This document shows positions 10,781 to 23,030 of a stretch of 64,000 bases of DNA, in pieces. Origin of the DNA: Lineus longissimus (lineage: Eukaryota; Nemertea; Pilidiophora; Heteronemertea; Lineidae); the NCBI RefSeq assembly GCF_910592395.1, contig NC_088311.1, positions 17,860,501 through 17,924,500 of the forward strand, written 5' to 3'. The notes under the pieces were generated by a model. That model saw nothing but the letters and a program-made list of their open reading frames with translations, had not been told where the DNA came from and did not search any database. The stretch's first letter is position 1; each line of letters starts with the position of its first letter. The translations under genes and the position numbers were made by a program.

Positions 10781-13550
10781 GTAGGTGGAATTTAGTTTTT
10801 TATATAAACATTTTCAATTTAACATCATTGATGAGGTAAATAATTGCTTTGTTAATGCTTTTTTGCAATTTCGCTGGAGGGCGCTGACGACGTACCGTTG
10901 GCGCTGAGCTTCCGCTGGGTACTCTGTTGCGTTTCCACAGCAGTTTGACAACTCTGATCCCATACGTATATACCAAAAGCACCATATAGATATATTTAAG
11001 TCACGGATCAGTTATTTTTGATGGTGTAAAATAACAATTAGGCGGAGAACTTTTGCTACTAGTACCAAGATCATTTGCACTACTCGGGTCGTTCCTCAGC
11101 TTCAAAACCCGCCAAGTATCCACACTATTCTGATTGAGGCAGTGGTTTCATAAAAATGACCAATCATGAGCTCCACTTGGTTCTTCCTCGGCCATATACG
11201 ATAATAAATCTCTGCTACTGGAATCATGGGTTATTTCATTGATTTTAAAATTAACCAATCGCTGCAACGTGATAATCTCAAGACAGGTCATTGAATCAAG
11301 GGTCAGTAAGGGATTAAACGATTATAAAAATATCCATGAAGGGTCAAAGAAGAAGAAGGAGAACGATTCCGCAAAGGTCCCGTATATAAGGGATCGAAAG
11401 TAAGTAACTCTAGCATTTCTATCACTTCACCACTTTGCCCCCTGTACATCAATGCACTACACAATGTACAGGGGGCGAACTTGTGAAGTGGAACTTGTGA
11501 AGTGGAAGTTTCCTACCATTTTGGCAGCCATCTTGTAATTGACAATGATGTAATACATATTCAGTTTAACAATTGGTTCTAATGGATAGGTTGACCCATA
11601 AAACCTAGATATAGAACAAAAATAATCTTCCTAGGATGAATAGTTTGCGAGCTATGGTCTCATTAGGGATTTTTTTTTATTCATGCGCCCCCCCCCCCCT
11701 CACAGTAGTTCCTAAAATCATTGATTTCTCGGTCCTCACAGTATGTCAGTAAGACATGTTTTTATGGAGTTTCCGAAACCTAGAGCGCTACTCAATAGGC
11801 GTCTAACAAGAAACTACGCATATATACTGTTGTTGCCGACGTATGTGTACACTGAACTTGGGATGTGCGTCGGCCCCGTGTTGAAATGCCGTCCAGTGCC
11901 AGTTGGTGCGTTTTTCGCTGATTTGTGCAAAATTCAACATATCTCAAAAGTTCAATGGTTGACCCTCGTTTTTTTTTGATTTCTGTGTAGCGTAAGCAAC
12001 TGTCTTTCAGGGGAGAATGGTCTCTGAAAGAATTATTCAGGAAGAAATGTATAATATTTGGGGTTTTTCGTGATTGTCCGGCCCAATTGGCAATATTGCC
12101 ATTTGGGATGGTGAACAGAGCTAGGAGCAAATGCGACGCTTATGATTTATTTAAAGAAATAAAATGCCCGATTTAACATCCTGCAGAATCAGGGGAATCG
12201 GGCGTTTCCAGTGATATACGACACAAATGGGTTGTCCTCATGCATTCACTTTGGAAACGCATTTTAAAATAGATGTTACGTCCTGTTAATGGTGCACGTC
12301 ATCATCACGTACATTTGGGAAAAACTCCCTGACGAGACCTATGGTCATTCATATATAATGGCGGCCATCTTGGACGCCATCTTGAATATCTCAAATTGCT
12401 CAAGGGTGACAACAGGTCATCAAGCAGTTTCTGAAAATATAGGTCCTGGGCTACCAAAATCAACAGAAAAAAAAACTTTAATACAACATTGCAAGGTTAA
12501 GGTAAAAATAGGCATTTGGCTCCCGGACTACTTTAGGTCTCTTTGATGCCTATTTGGATTTCTTGCTTCCTCTTGGATTTCTTGCTCCCTCTTCTACCTG
12601 AACCTTTTTTACAATGCTTTGATCGCTTACTTACACTTGATTTAGTGGCCTGTGGTCTCTATTACTCGATCAAAAATTATCGCAAATCCGCCAAATTTGC
12701 GCTGGCGTTTTATCATCGTAGATTTTGCGAATAACTGTGTTTGGCGAAAATAAACATCACATATTTTTTCTCTAGAAAACCGCAAAAATAAAATGGCGCG
12801 AAAATTTAGCGGTCTGCGATACCCGATTCAGATTCGGTTCCTCTGGGAGTAATGCGAAAACTGCGATTAAACCATTAGGAGAATTAATAAATAAGTTCAG
12901 CGATTTGATAAGTCTCTCTGCTGGCCATGGGGATCGCGCGCGGAAAGTGAGTCAATCACCTGAGAAAAAATTGAACAAAAACGTCAGAGCGCTAAAGGTA
13001 TGATTTCCCTAGGAGTGGTCACGCCGGCGGCAGTACTTGTCTATTTGTACTTGGCTTCAGTAGTTGCATTGAAAATCAAATTACCCACAGTGTGTTAGGT
13101 TGGAAGCGTAAATACATGTACCATCGAGAGCCGGCGCCAACCAGACCGGCGTATAATTTTCATTTACAGATGACCGCTGGAGCCGAGTGCGCGGCGCGAC
13201 CACATCGGAAAAACGCACTCAGTGGAATAGGATGTTAACCACTGTCTGGCAAATATTGCAAACTGAATGAGCGAAAAGAATTGGCTACTTTATCTTGACC
13301 CTGGTAAAGAGCTTAACTTCCAGCCTAAAATTCATGCAAAGTTCATTAGCAGTGAGAAATATGTTCATAGCGCACTCACCCAAAAAAACTGAATGCGATG
13401 TAATCGCATTTTCTTGTCACTTTTTATCAGGATTATTCCCTTTAACATTTCCCCGGAGATACCCCGGATAAACCCCAAGAAATACGCGGTCCCGAGCATG
13501 ACGTGTCCCTAAGATCCGAATCCTTTTATCATTCGTCTGCAAAAACGGCA
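10781..13550. other. Intron/intergenic stretch after the GPCR exon
   Basis: It starts with the donor GTAGGT. No TM2-TM7 coding signature was seen. It contains an imperfect hairpin at 11423-11490 (CCCCCTGTACAT paired with ATGTACAGGGGG) followed by a tandem pair of AACTTGTGAAGTGG. A poly-C run is at about 11688-11699, and a short TTGGATTTCTTGCT duplication is at about 12553-12590. Confidence 0.45.
11423..11490. repeat. Imperfect hairpin with GCCCCCTGTACAT stem
   Basis: CACTTCACCAC-TTTGCCCCCTGTACAT pairs with ATGTACAGGGGGCGAACTTGTGAAGTG across a loop of about 14 bp. The right arm's outer part is duplicated immediately downstream (AACTTGTGAAGTGG twice). Confidence 0.55.
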
Positions 13551-13794
13551 TACACTCTTAAAAACAAAATTATTTTTAAGCTTCATCTGAAGAAGGGTTT
13601 TTCAGCCAACACATCTTTACACAGCAGAGAGGTTTATCAGGGAAATGTGGAATTCTTTGGGGTTTTTCACGATCTAAAAAAAACACCAACGGGTTGTCAC
13701 TTCCCTGAAAAACTTCCAGGGGGTGCATGTGCTGGTTGAAAGATATTTTAAAAGGTTTTTCAGAAGCTCAAAAATCTTTATTTTCAAGAGTGTA
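13551..13794. mobile_element. MITE with TACACTCTTAAAAA inverted ends
   Basis: TACACTCTTAAAAACAAAAT at the left is matched in reverse by CTTTATTTTCAAGAGTGTA at the right. Inner parts (AAGCTTC... and ...GAAGCTC, GGTTTTTCAG) also pair. Taking the outer TA as target duplication leaves CACTCTT ends, which fits a Tc1/mariner-type MITE. It is related to the element at 5275-5490. Confidence 0.65.
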
Positions 13795-14392
13795 CCTGCA
13801 TACGCTATTGTATTCAGCTGATGTTTGTATGCGGATTGGGCCTTCTGTGGACAGCGCTCAAGCACAATAGCTCTGCTAAGATAGCTGATATGAGCACGAG
13901 GTCGCAACAAAAGCAACCCGGTCAAAAGTGTTCCGCTACTCAATCTATTGGATGGAGGTTTTGATGTTAAGCTTCGACCATTGTGTTCCCAAAGAGCCCA
14001 AAATCCCAATCGCCAATGCCCAAGTAAGATTAGAACTGGGTATTGAAAACTTATGAGCAGCTTCCACAAAGAGACGGTATCGGGGGACTCGTAGCTAAGG
14101 AACACGAGGTGCTCAAATCCGCGTGATGCCCGGAGTAAAGGATTTTGAACATCCATGTAGCCGCCCTCGTCTTGACATGTATTAAGTTTTTGATTTTATG
14201 TTCCTAGCTTAGCACAAAAATATACTTCACGGTGATATAGGGGCCGCAGTGCCTTTGAAAAGTAACCTATCATTGTGAGGAAAAAGAAAACTTGGTGTTC
14301 GACTACTAACTCTAGGGATGTAGAAGGGGTTTACTCTAATATTGTACCTTAGTAAGTTTAAATTGCTGAATTAGAGTACTTCTTTACGTATA

Positions 14393-14620
14393 CATTACGT
14401 TCACAGACCCATCAGAACCAAATTCGAACAATTCAGGCCCTCCCAAGATTGGGCCTATTGTTCCGTGAGCCCAATCCCGGAACATGTAGTCGAGCATTAC
14501 AACAATGGAATATCAGCTCTCGGACAATGCGCGCTGTCCATTAAACGATGGACAGCGCGCGATATGCCCAACGCTGGTCAAACTAATTACATGTAGTTTC
14601 AGTCATTTTATCATTGCATG
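14393..14620 (-). mobile_element. Truncated, inverted copy of the 5650-6099 repeat family
   Basis: The reverse complement aligns with the right half of the 5650-6099 and 56976-57403 elements (CTGTAAACGTAATG end, TTGGGCTTAG-like and GGCTCACGGAA blocks). This copy additionally carries a perfect 13-bp stem with a 6-nt loop, GCGCGCTGTCCAT at 14529-14541 with ATGGACAGCGCGC at 14548-14560, where the other two copies have no second arm. Confidence 0.6.
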
Positions 14621-17600
14621 GCATTATTCTATGATGAAGTCACGGAACGAAAATGGCTGTGTGAAGTTGGCAGTTCTGGCGGTTTATCAAATCAACGTAG
14701 TGATTTGGTATGATGAAATAAATATCGCACTTCAAGCCATGGAATAGTAAAAATTATTCATTGGTGAAAAAAATTATTCCACTCGGCGAATCCTTGATAG
14801 AGAGTCCCTTGGCTTGACTTGAAAAGCATCTGTTAGCCCCCAGACCAGAGGTCGTCGTGGCACCCTAGATCCTTGATAGATTTTCTCATTGATATTTAAC
14901 AATTGGCTCCCCTTTGGGGTCAGAGACCATTACTCTCTTCCACACGTCTGAATCCTTTTACCTATTGTTGGACAAAATTAACTTGTACACGTCTCACTGT
15001 TTATCCAATTTCCAATCACATATTGGACATGCAAGATAACAAGTGCCCTTGTCTGAAAGGCCATATAGTCTCTCAGCAAATGGCGAGCGATATATGTCCG
15101 TCAGACAAACGTATGTCCTTTTCATTATATCCATCATTTGTAGCTTCGTTATGGACTTCAAAAGTACCCACCAGCATGAAAAGAGAAATGGCTGGTGGTT
15201 ACCCTAATACCAAAGCAACCAATCACACAGATGTCGTTCACATGATAATATACGATAATGACAGAGACCTGTCAGGAAGGTCAAGATCGCTTTGCCACAA
15301 ATATATGATGCCATCTATGACCGTCCGACATACAAATTGATGCTCTGTCATCATGAAGGCAATTTGTGTATGTAGATTTCAATGTTCCGACGACATCTTT
15401 GTTCTAGGCTCGTGCTTTGTTCTAACCAATAGAAGCAGGAATTTGTCTAATTAAAGGAGAGCCTTGTAACTTCAAAGTGGTACGCCGCTAACAATTACTG
15501 GTGGTCCAGGAGGATGGTAATACAGTTATACTAAAGGCGAAGAGAATCAAGACTTCTCCGAGAAATGCCGACCTGGTGACTTCGGAAGTTATGGTACAAA
15601 CTGAATTTTCAACTTTATGGGTTAACAATTATGAAAGTTGTTGGTGCAGACTAAACAATGATTTCACGGCACAGAGAACATCGTAATATTGCGCACATTT
15701 CGCGTGTTACTGCTTTGAAAACTTGATTTTGAAATCATAGAAAACTAATGCAATTTATGTACTTTTTTAAGCTGATACGCGTGCATACCCCAAGAGGCCA
15801 AGTTAGAAACTTGGCTGAGCGTTTTATTCATACATGGAAGCTTTAGTTTAAGGCCTCAAGGTTAAAATGATAAGATGAGCAATCCCATGCAATACGTTTG
15901 ACTAAATCTTGAAGTGATGAGATGTTTACTAGAAGTGACAGAAAACGCATGCAGTGCGTTTTTAAAGACTGAAGAGGGCGCCGAAGGCAAAGGGAAGGTG
16001 TCACTGAAACAACTTTTTTTTCAGGCAGATAATGGCCTGATCCGGACCAGGAAGCCAGCGCCTGGTATGCTAAAATTGCAATGATGTACTGAGGGCGTTG
16101 CATCCTGTCAGTCCCGTTCTATTTTCATCGTGTTACTACGTCAATCAAATCGAATGGGGTTCGGGCTTCCGGCACTTCCATCAAAGGTTGTCCATTTTGA
16201 ATATTGGAAAAGCCCCAGGTGCCATCAAAATGGATGAAGCGACATGATTAACTATGGGAGGTTCAGTCAGACAAGATCACTAGAAGTATTGATCGAAAAA
16301 CAGCTTTAAAACGCAAAGTAAGAGCAAAAATGACAAGTGGTTACATTTTAAAGCGTAAGTTTCAGTATTTTTGACTCCCCCTTCCACACACACGCACGCA
16401 CCCCAATACGTTCTGACGCTCGCGCCGCCAAAACTTACCTAAGAAAGTGGGAGACCGTACATTTTTTTGTAACATACATGTACTTTGGACACCGGCTGCT
16501 CAGGGCTGTGTAACATTATATTTGTGATCACACTATATCATTTAATCAAAAAGAGGTTAGCCAAGTACCTTTGGCCGGATCTACTAGTATCTGAAAAACA
16601 CTAAAACCTGTTCCTTTAGGTGACACTCTATTGAGAGAGTAGCCAATTTCCGTCTCCTTCCCCACATCTATCAACGTGTAATAACCGAATCGGTATTTTC
16701 AGATTTCCGAAGAGATCTCTTCATTCTAAATTGTTGTTTGCTCTAGGAATCAGGAGCATCTCATCATTGTTGTGTTTCCTGCGATAAAGTCAGTGGTGAT
16801 AGTTTCCACTCCCTATTTCTAAATAATTTATCATTAATATGCAATCCTCCCAAAAAAATTAAACAAGTTCCTGTTATATATATATGCGATATTCATTCAT
16901 TACTTTTGGTGTTTTCTTTGATAAAGGCTGATACTTGAGGCAGCTGGTAGGCTGGGAGATTGCATGCGCGTATATAGAACAATACGAAGGCAGCATTTCT
17001 ACCGTTGCAGTAGTTCAGTTTACAGTGTCTGTATTCCCATATGTCAGCCTTTCCACTCAATAGACATCTGATATGCCATGACTTTTCAATAGAGAGAAAC
17101 ACAGAAAAAACAGTCAATCTACCTTTTCAGCGTGAGGAGAATTGCACAGAAACGAAAACACTCAAAAACATTACACCGCAGGACCACTTATTCATCGCTG
17201 CCTATAATGCCATCTGCTATGTTCTATTTTTCAGAATAGCGTGATTTCGTTTCTTGATTAGATTTTGCCACAAACTCTTATTTTCGTCTAACATTATCGA
17301 TCGAGATATTCTAATTCAGGAAGAAATCTTCTTTGATGTAAGGAATCGGGTTGCCCACGCATCTAACTTTCAAGGACCAAATGCTAGGAGGTCATGAAAT
17401 GTAATAATGAATGGCGTTGATGTTTTGCACTCACCTAGCTATTGTTATTATCGCAATGTGTATCAGTAGTCATGTATGCTATTTGAGAAGAGAAGAAAAA
17501 AAAATCAAAAAATATAAAACCATGCAAAAAATTGTGTTTCTTTTCTGATATTTGAAACGTGAAAGATTGATTTGAGTGACTACGTCAGGGAAAAATGTGC

Positions 17601-19841
17601 GTTTTTCCTGCTATTTTTTGGCCTTGACGTTTTTTTTTTGCTTGCCATAGAAATAATTGGACAATTAGCAAGAACTCTAAAATGGCGTCTATGATAAATA
17701 ACGTCATTATATAGATGTTTGCAAAATTATAATTTCATCGACGAAGCACGTCATTACATTGTAATTAAAGTGCGTTTTTATTATTTTATCTTTTGATAGC
17801 TTAAAATGAGGTAGCTATTACAAAGACGGATGTCAGCAGCCCACGCCTGTGCAGCAATCGTCGATAGCGAGAAGCTTTTCATAAGTCCGCCCTCAACTGC
17901 AACAACAAACCTCAAAGCATTGTCAAGTGGAAAATAGAGTTAGCTCGTACAGGCGAACAAAATACACACCAGAAACAGTTTCCGCAGATGTTAGTGCAGG
18001 CTATCAGCATAATAACCCATCAGATTTTCTCGGATGCCCAGATCATGACAGTTGCACGTTTTTAATATGAAGAATGGATTTTCCGTCGTACTAAAAAAAT
18101 TTACGATCGTCTCGTTAGTAACTTAACTGAACATAAAACGAAAAGGCAAACATTTCTATTCCACAAAATCTATGATAAAAAAGTTTTTCGATTAGTTTGG
18201 ATACGTAAAGGATCGCCGAAAAGGTGTGTTCAGACGAAGTTTGTTTTTTTATCGATCTGGTGTTCAAAACCAAACAGTATTTGTTTGATTTTAGAAAACA
18301 TGGCATCGATTCGGAAATTATTTTTTGTATGTATTTGTGTACATTGACGTTGTACATCGTAATTTACGGTTTATTCCTAGACCAATCTGGGCGGAGTCAA
18401 GGGAGGTTATTACTTCTTCGTTTCTATTTTCTCATTTGCAAAGTATAAATGAGAATATCTAAAAGAATATTTTCTCTCAAACCACATCCGTTGGCCGTGC
18501 AGAACCCAGTTTAGGTATGAAAACGCAAAACATAATTTTCAAATACTGTTATTTCATGTGCAGAATAACTAAATGGTGCTAAGATCCGGATTTCGACACT
18601 TGCAGAAGCGGTACCTACCCTTGTGAAAGTGCATTCATGTTTGAATAAACACTGGTCGTCAAGTGCCCAAGTAAGCGGCATAATAGGTTTCAAACGGAAC
18701 GATATTGTGTATTCATTAGTTGAGCCTTATTACTCTGACGCATGCATTACACGTTTTAGGCAGTGTGCATTTATTGTAATTTCATCAAGCTCGACTTGCT
18801 ATCAATTAGGTTACATATTGAGATTTGTAACCCATCCGAAAAAGATCATCTATGATTGAGCGGAAGGTTTACCCTTCGTGCTGTAAAATTGAAATCATCA
18901 CACAATCTTCAGCATTCCCTGCAGTTTCCTATTAGAAATGAAAAACTTAGAAGATAATTGCTTCCCTATGACGAGTGGCTGTCAGGCATTGGATAGGACA
19001 TGCGATCACTGCCTATTATGATTTTGTATTATTTTCAACTTTTCTTTGAGATGAAGAAATGAGCATGGAAACGCTAGACTGAAAATTTTAAAATATAACA
19101 ACGTTAAGTACATGTACATGTATAGCCCTTTTTTGCTACAGGACAGATGTGAAACGGATATTGGACTAGTTGACATGGCACGTTCAAGCTCCGCAACCTA
19201 TACATGTACCATACATTTGGCCAGGAACCGAATTCTGGCCACATGCACGCAGCATGTGCATAGACTCTCGTTTCCTGATCTGAGATCGCTCGGTTAGTTT
19301 GGGGCATAACTGCTCTAGATCTAGGCCAGGGGCATGACTTAAATATTCATGAACTGTCTTAGATCCGTGAGACTCCAGTTACCACTTCTCCATCAAGCAG
19401 TCAGATCCAAATATGAAAGACAAAGCGATAGGCTTTCTGCAATGCCTGTGCTCTTTTATACCTCGTCATTTAAATATTGCGGACTAAAATGTCCCCGAGA
19501 ACTGCTCCACGTTTTTTTTATATAACTTGTGTTACAGGAATGGTTAGATAAGGTATGAACTCTTTTGCCACTCTCCCCATTTTTACGCACATGTTCGCAA
19601 GTACTCGGACGTCCATCTGCGTACATGTACATACGCAAAAAGGTCGTTAGTCGTTACTGGTGTTCGTAGAAGATTGTAACTGTTGTAAATTAACCCCTCA
19701 ACTTTTTCACACGCAGCAGCATCTTACAGGGAAGGAAAATATCATAATTTCAATCCCCAAAACAACCACCCCCCTACACGCACACACGCACGTGTACGCA
19801 AAATGACCTAAATGCACTCAACTCTTATGTTACGTGAGTAC
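14621..19841. other. Long non-coding stretch
   Basis: No gene, RNA or mobile element is recognised in about 5.2 kb. Small features are CA/CGCA-rich sequence at about 16385-16402, TACATGTAC at about 16486 and a cluster of TACATGTA palindromes at 19107-19210 and 19620-19635. Frames of 60-145 codons here (for example 14903-15340) have no domain-like features. Confidence 0.5.
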
Positions 19842-20080
19842 TTAAAGGCCATATATCAAGGTTTGAAAACATGCTTGATACTCATGAAATATGTTGAGGG
19901 TTAAAAAAACAAGATCCCAGACATTAAAAAAATTCTAATAATAAAGTCATTATTTAGTTATTTCAATTTTCAATTTTAAACTATTTGAATTTCCCACCAC
20001 ACACAACTTTAGATTAGTTCCACATGTGGCCGCTAGGGATTTTTTGATGACGTAGATCAGGTCAGTCAGAACAAAGCAAG

Positions 20081-20233
20081 ATGGCTTCCGCATACAGTTC
20101 AGAGAGTGAGAGCAGTGAATTTGAGGATGTTTTGGTCGATACAGAAGGATATTTAAACGTTGAGCCGTACATGTTCGAGCCATTAATATCACTAGATCAT
20201 AATGAGAGTGATCATTCGGACGAAAGTGATTAG
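20081..20233 (+). pseudogene. N terminus of a P2RX7-like (cysteine-rich, mobile) protein, truncated
   Basis: A 50-codon frame starts in AGCAAGATGG. It opens with a Ser/Glu-rich acidic stretch, then PYMFEP at residues 29-34, then an acidic Asp/Ser tail. This layout matches the beginning of the multi-copy invertebrate proteins usually annotated 'P2X purinoceptor 7-like', which have an acidic leader and a YxFEP motif and then a Cys-rich zinc-binding region. That Cys-rich region is absent here, apparently lost with the middle of the element. It converges with the THAP frame at 20936-20631. The family call rests on a short motif; function of the fragment is unknown. Confidence 0.4.
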
Positions 20234-20630
20234 AATTTGTGGTTAAGCAATTTGCATGGCAGACCTGCCGATATAGCAAAGAATTAGACATTGATAGACG
20301 GTTGCAGATGCATAACATGTATGATTTTTGAACAGACTAATGTTGCACAATATTGTTTCGCCTCGTCAGTGTTGTATCGCCAGTTATGTCATGACGCTGA
20401 ACTACTATTGAAAAGTGACGGTATTATGCACAATCATCTTGACGTGACGATATAATGCCGTGCAACGTTAGATAGGCCTAGATGTCAGATGATAATAATC
20501 TGTCATTGACAGTGGCTGTCACTGACACTGACCTGTGTCGCTGTCACCTTGCTATGGCTGGAACACAAGAAGACACTATGCGGTATCACAGGCCCCAATA
20601 GGGCCTACACATTATGTATAACAACCGACC

Positions 20631-20936
20631 TCAGCAGCCTCGGGCATTAAATGCAATTGACATGGTTGGAACAGCTGTTTTTAACAAGTGGCATTTAATA
20701 TTCAGTTGGATGCAGATATCCGGCTTCATGTGATAATCCGTATCGATAAAGTGATCACTGCAAAGTTTGGCCGAAGGCCCAGGCTTCCAACACTCCAAAC
20801 GTTTGCACTTCCGAATCCACAGCTTCCTCCTCTCTCGTTCAACTGGCTTTGGAAATTCATGAAAATGGGTCCCATCCGTCATTCGATTGTTCTTTGTGCT
20901 ATCCTTGACACAATTCGGAGCCACACAATACACCAT
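20631..20936 (-). CDS. THAP-type zinc finger protein, 101 residues (transposon-encoded)
   Basis: The THAP domain is a C2CH zinc finger that binds DNA in transposases and derived host factors. The frame starts at 20936 and is uninterrupted to the stop. Metal ligands are visible: C4 and C9 (CVAPNC), then C59 and H62 (CSDHF). Other family landmarks are FHEFPK at 25-30, the invariant Trp at 40 and an AVPTM box at 88-92, which closes the domain. The protein stops about 9 residues later, so it is only the DNA-binding module. It sits inside the TTAA-flanked element and points toward its interior, consistent with the 5' part of a Kolobok-type transposase whose catalytic part has been deleted. An alternative is exon 1 of a spliced gene, but the enclosing inverted repeats argue for a transposon. 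Confidence 0.88.
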   Translation of the reverse strand: MVYCVAPNCVKDSTKNNRMTDGTHFHEFPKPVERERRKLWIRKCKRLECWKPGPSAKLCSDHFIDTDYHMKPDICIQLNIKCHLLKTAVPTMSIAFNARGC

Positions 20937-21241
20937 AGTGAATGAAACACATTACTTCCAGGTGTGCATAATTAATTAAGGCCCTCCTGCTTTTATGATT
21001 GCATGACTTGTACAGATAACCTGATCTACGTCACAACTTTTGCTGAACCCGCCGCCTGGCTCTAACAAGCCAGTTGCTAGCCTGATTAGGTAATCAAGTT
21101 GTCAAACACATAATTGGCTATATCTTCAAAATGGATGGAGCTAATTGCATTTGGTTTTCTGTATTGTATAAAGTGTTAGGTACACTTTTGAAATCGTCTT
21201 ATAGCAGAAAATGGCAAAAAACCTTGATATATGGCCTTTAA

Positions 21242-22085
21242 TGAACCTTAATTCAACTCGTTATATTTTTACCAAGAGTACACTTCAGCAATAGATGTTG
21301 CATGGGGACGGTATTAATCACAATCAAGATCACGAAAAAATTACATGCTCACATAAATCATTAGACTGGGATAGAGAATTGGTTTACTGCTGCTGCCAAA
21401 AAATTGGCACTGTCATTATTAGTTCGGTAATGGAATGTTGTAGAAGGATATGAAAAACAAACGATCATCACATGAGAATGCTCTGAATAATCTAACATGA
21501 GAGGGAGAGATGCGGAAAGTGCTGCAGAAGCCGCTTGGCTTTTCGCCGTTTTTGTAAATAATGGGCTGGCATTATCAGTATAGAAGACTTCACAATGGGA
21601 TTGGTTAGGCCAATACAGGCCATTCATTGAAACTTAGGTAATATCGAGGGCCGCAGGCCCGAGTGAGGTCAAAAGGACAACACTACGGAGCAACTCCCTT
21701 CTTCAACCGAAATGTCATGATATTTTCAGGAAATGTGTGTAATGGTGTTCTTATTTCGTTTATGACAACTAAATTTTATTTTGATGACTTTTATCTGACT
21801 TTAACCCAGGTGGACGCTGTTTAGGAGGACTTGATACGAAAAAAAGGAAGTATTACGAAAATCAATGACGCAATTCAAAGAATACATTTTTGGACGTCGA
21901 AATTATCCTAAAAAATCAGCAATAGAAATCGCAAAAAAACATATAAAACGAGACACATGAATTTGGGCGAAAAACACCACGTTTGTCAATAAAGTTCTAT
22001 TTTACAATTCGGCATTCTCAAGGGGCAAAATGTGATTTCATGACCTCTGTGAGTGTCCCGAAAACTTAGAATATTTCTTCGTAAA
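21242..22085. other. Non-coding stretch with one outlying unit of the 30-32 kb array
   Basis: Sequence at about 21361-21650 (TTGGCACTGTCATTATTAGTTCGG, then GAGAGGGAGAGATGCGGAAAG and a later GGGCTGGCATTATCAG) resembles units of the array at 29990-32470. Otherwise nothing is recognised. Confidence 0.5.
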
Positions 22086-22098
22086 AGAGAATAAAAAT

Positions 22099-22164
22099 GA
22101 CCCTGAGGCGGATTAGAACTCGGGTCTACCGTGTGATAGGTATAGAGCCACCGAGGCAACTTGC
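22099..22164 (-). repeat. tRNA-derived SINE head (pol III box-like sequence)
   Basis: Read on the minus strand, TTGCCTCGGTGGCTCTATACC resembles a tRNA A box region and CCCGAGTTCTAATCCGCC resembles a B box. Spacing is tRNA-like but stems do not close into a functional tRNA. It is most likely a decayed tRNA-derived SINE. Confidence 0.5.
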
Positions 22165-22853
22165 AATACGTCAACAAATTCAGCCGTTCGATTCAAATCT
22201 ACCGCCTTGAAGACTTACAACCAACCTCAATCTTGTACACTTCTTTTCGTCTTTCCCTCATAACTGTTCAAAGGTGAACGTCCAACAACAATCTCGCGCA
22301 ATGTAAAATGATATCGATTCATATCGCATTCTATAAAAACCTAATTACCGATTTTGAAGACAGGTACCGTGCGCAAACCATCATTACATTTGAAAGTAAC
22401 CTCGATAATGACGACAAAAACACTATTTTCTCCAACATTTGAAATTGATAGGAAACAAAACGTAAACAGACACAACAAAAAAAATGTACAGCTATCCATG
22501 AAAATAAGAAGGCGGATAATCATCGAATTCAAGGAGAAATTATATGTACAACACAACTTCAGTGACAGAAATAAGGATCCCATTGTGTGAATCAAAAAGC
22601 GAGCATGGATAAAGCAGCACCGAGTCATTACTATGGAATTCCAGATCACAAGTTTCCGAATAGTACAGAACGCCATATCTCATCATGAGTTTCTGCGCTA
22701 TTGGAAATAAGAAGGTACATTGTCGTGCAATTTGAAAAGAATGGCTAAAAACTAGTCTATAAAGCAATCACTCTCTCGTAAATAAAACGATTCCATTATC
22801 AATTTTTTTGTCGAACATCGTTTTTGTGATTAAGTGATGTCTGTGTTTTTGTA

Positions 22854-23030
22854 ATGCAGAAGAAGATGATTGGAATCCATTGCAATCAATCAAAAGTCAT
22901 TTTATTATTGTGCTTCTTTGGCGGTCTACTGGTGTTCAACATTAATAACTGTGTGAACGTCCGTCCGTCACCCCATCCTTTAAGGTTTGGGGATGGTACT
23001 GTTTGTCAGGATAGGATTAAGAACGTGTGA
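22854..23030 (+). CDS. Possible exon encoding a type II membrane-protein N terminus
   Basis: A 58-codon frame encodes a short basic head, a hydrophobic segment (VILLLCFFGGLLVFNI, about residues 15-30), then a Cys- and Pro-containing stretch. This is the layout of Golgi type II enzymes such as glycosyl- or sulfotransferases. The ATG overlaps a T-rich tract ending TTTTTGTAATGCAG, which could be a 3' splice site placing the start at the second in-frame ATG. The frame ends at a TGA shortly after; a donor such as AAC|GTGTGA is possible but weak. No family is identifiable and chance is a real alternative. Confidence 0.2.
   Translation: MQKKMIGIHCNQSKVILLLCFFGGLLVFNINNCVNVRPSPHPLRFGDGTVCQDRIKNV

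Larger units (their letters stand above)
19846..21237. mobile_element. TTAA-flanked DNA transposon derivative with THAP domain (Kolobok-like)
   Basis: The element begins AGGCCATATATCAAGGTTT and ends with the exact reverse complement (19-bp perfect inverted repeat). It is bounded by TTAA at 19842-19845 and at 21238-21241. A TTAA target duplication is shared by piggyBac and Kolobok transposons. Kolobok transposases often carry an N-terminal THAP zinc finger, and a complete THAP domain lies inside on the minus strand, so Kolobok is favoured. At 1.39 kb, with no catalytic domain, it is non-autonomous. Two short convergent genes remain: a P2RX7-like N terminus from the left and the THAP frame from the right. 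Confidence 0.8.

Noticed and set aside
13674-14156. 160-codon minus-strand frame
   Set aside because: No domain, no splice or promoter support; it overlaps a MITE at its 3' end.
14903-15340. 145-codon plus-strand frame
   Set aside because: Random-looking composition with no motif and no repeat or gene context.
19842-21241. piggyBac element because of the TTAA target
   Set aside because: The ends start AGGCC rather than the CCY(T/G) typical of piggyBac, and a THAP domain is inside, which favours Kolobok.
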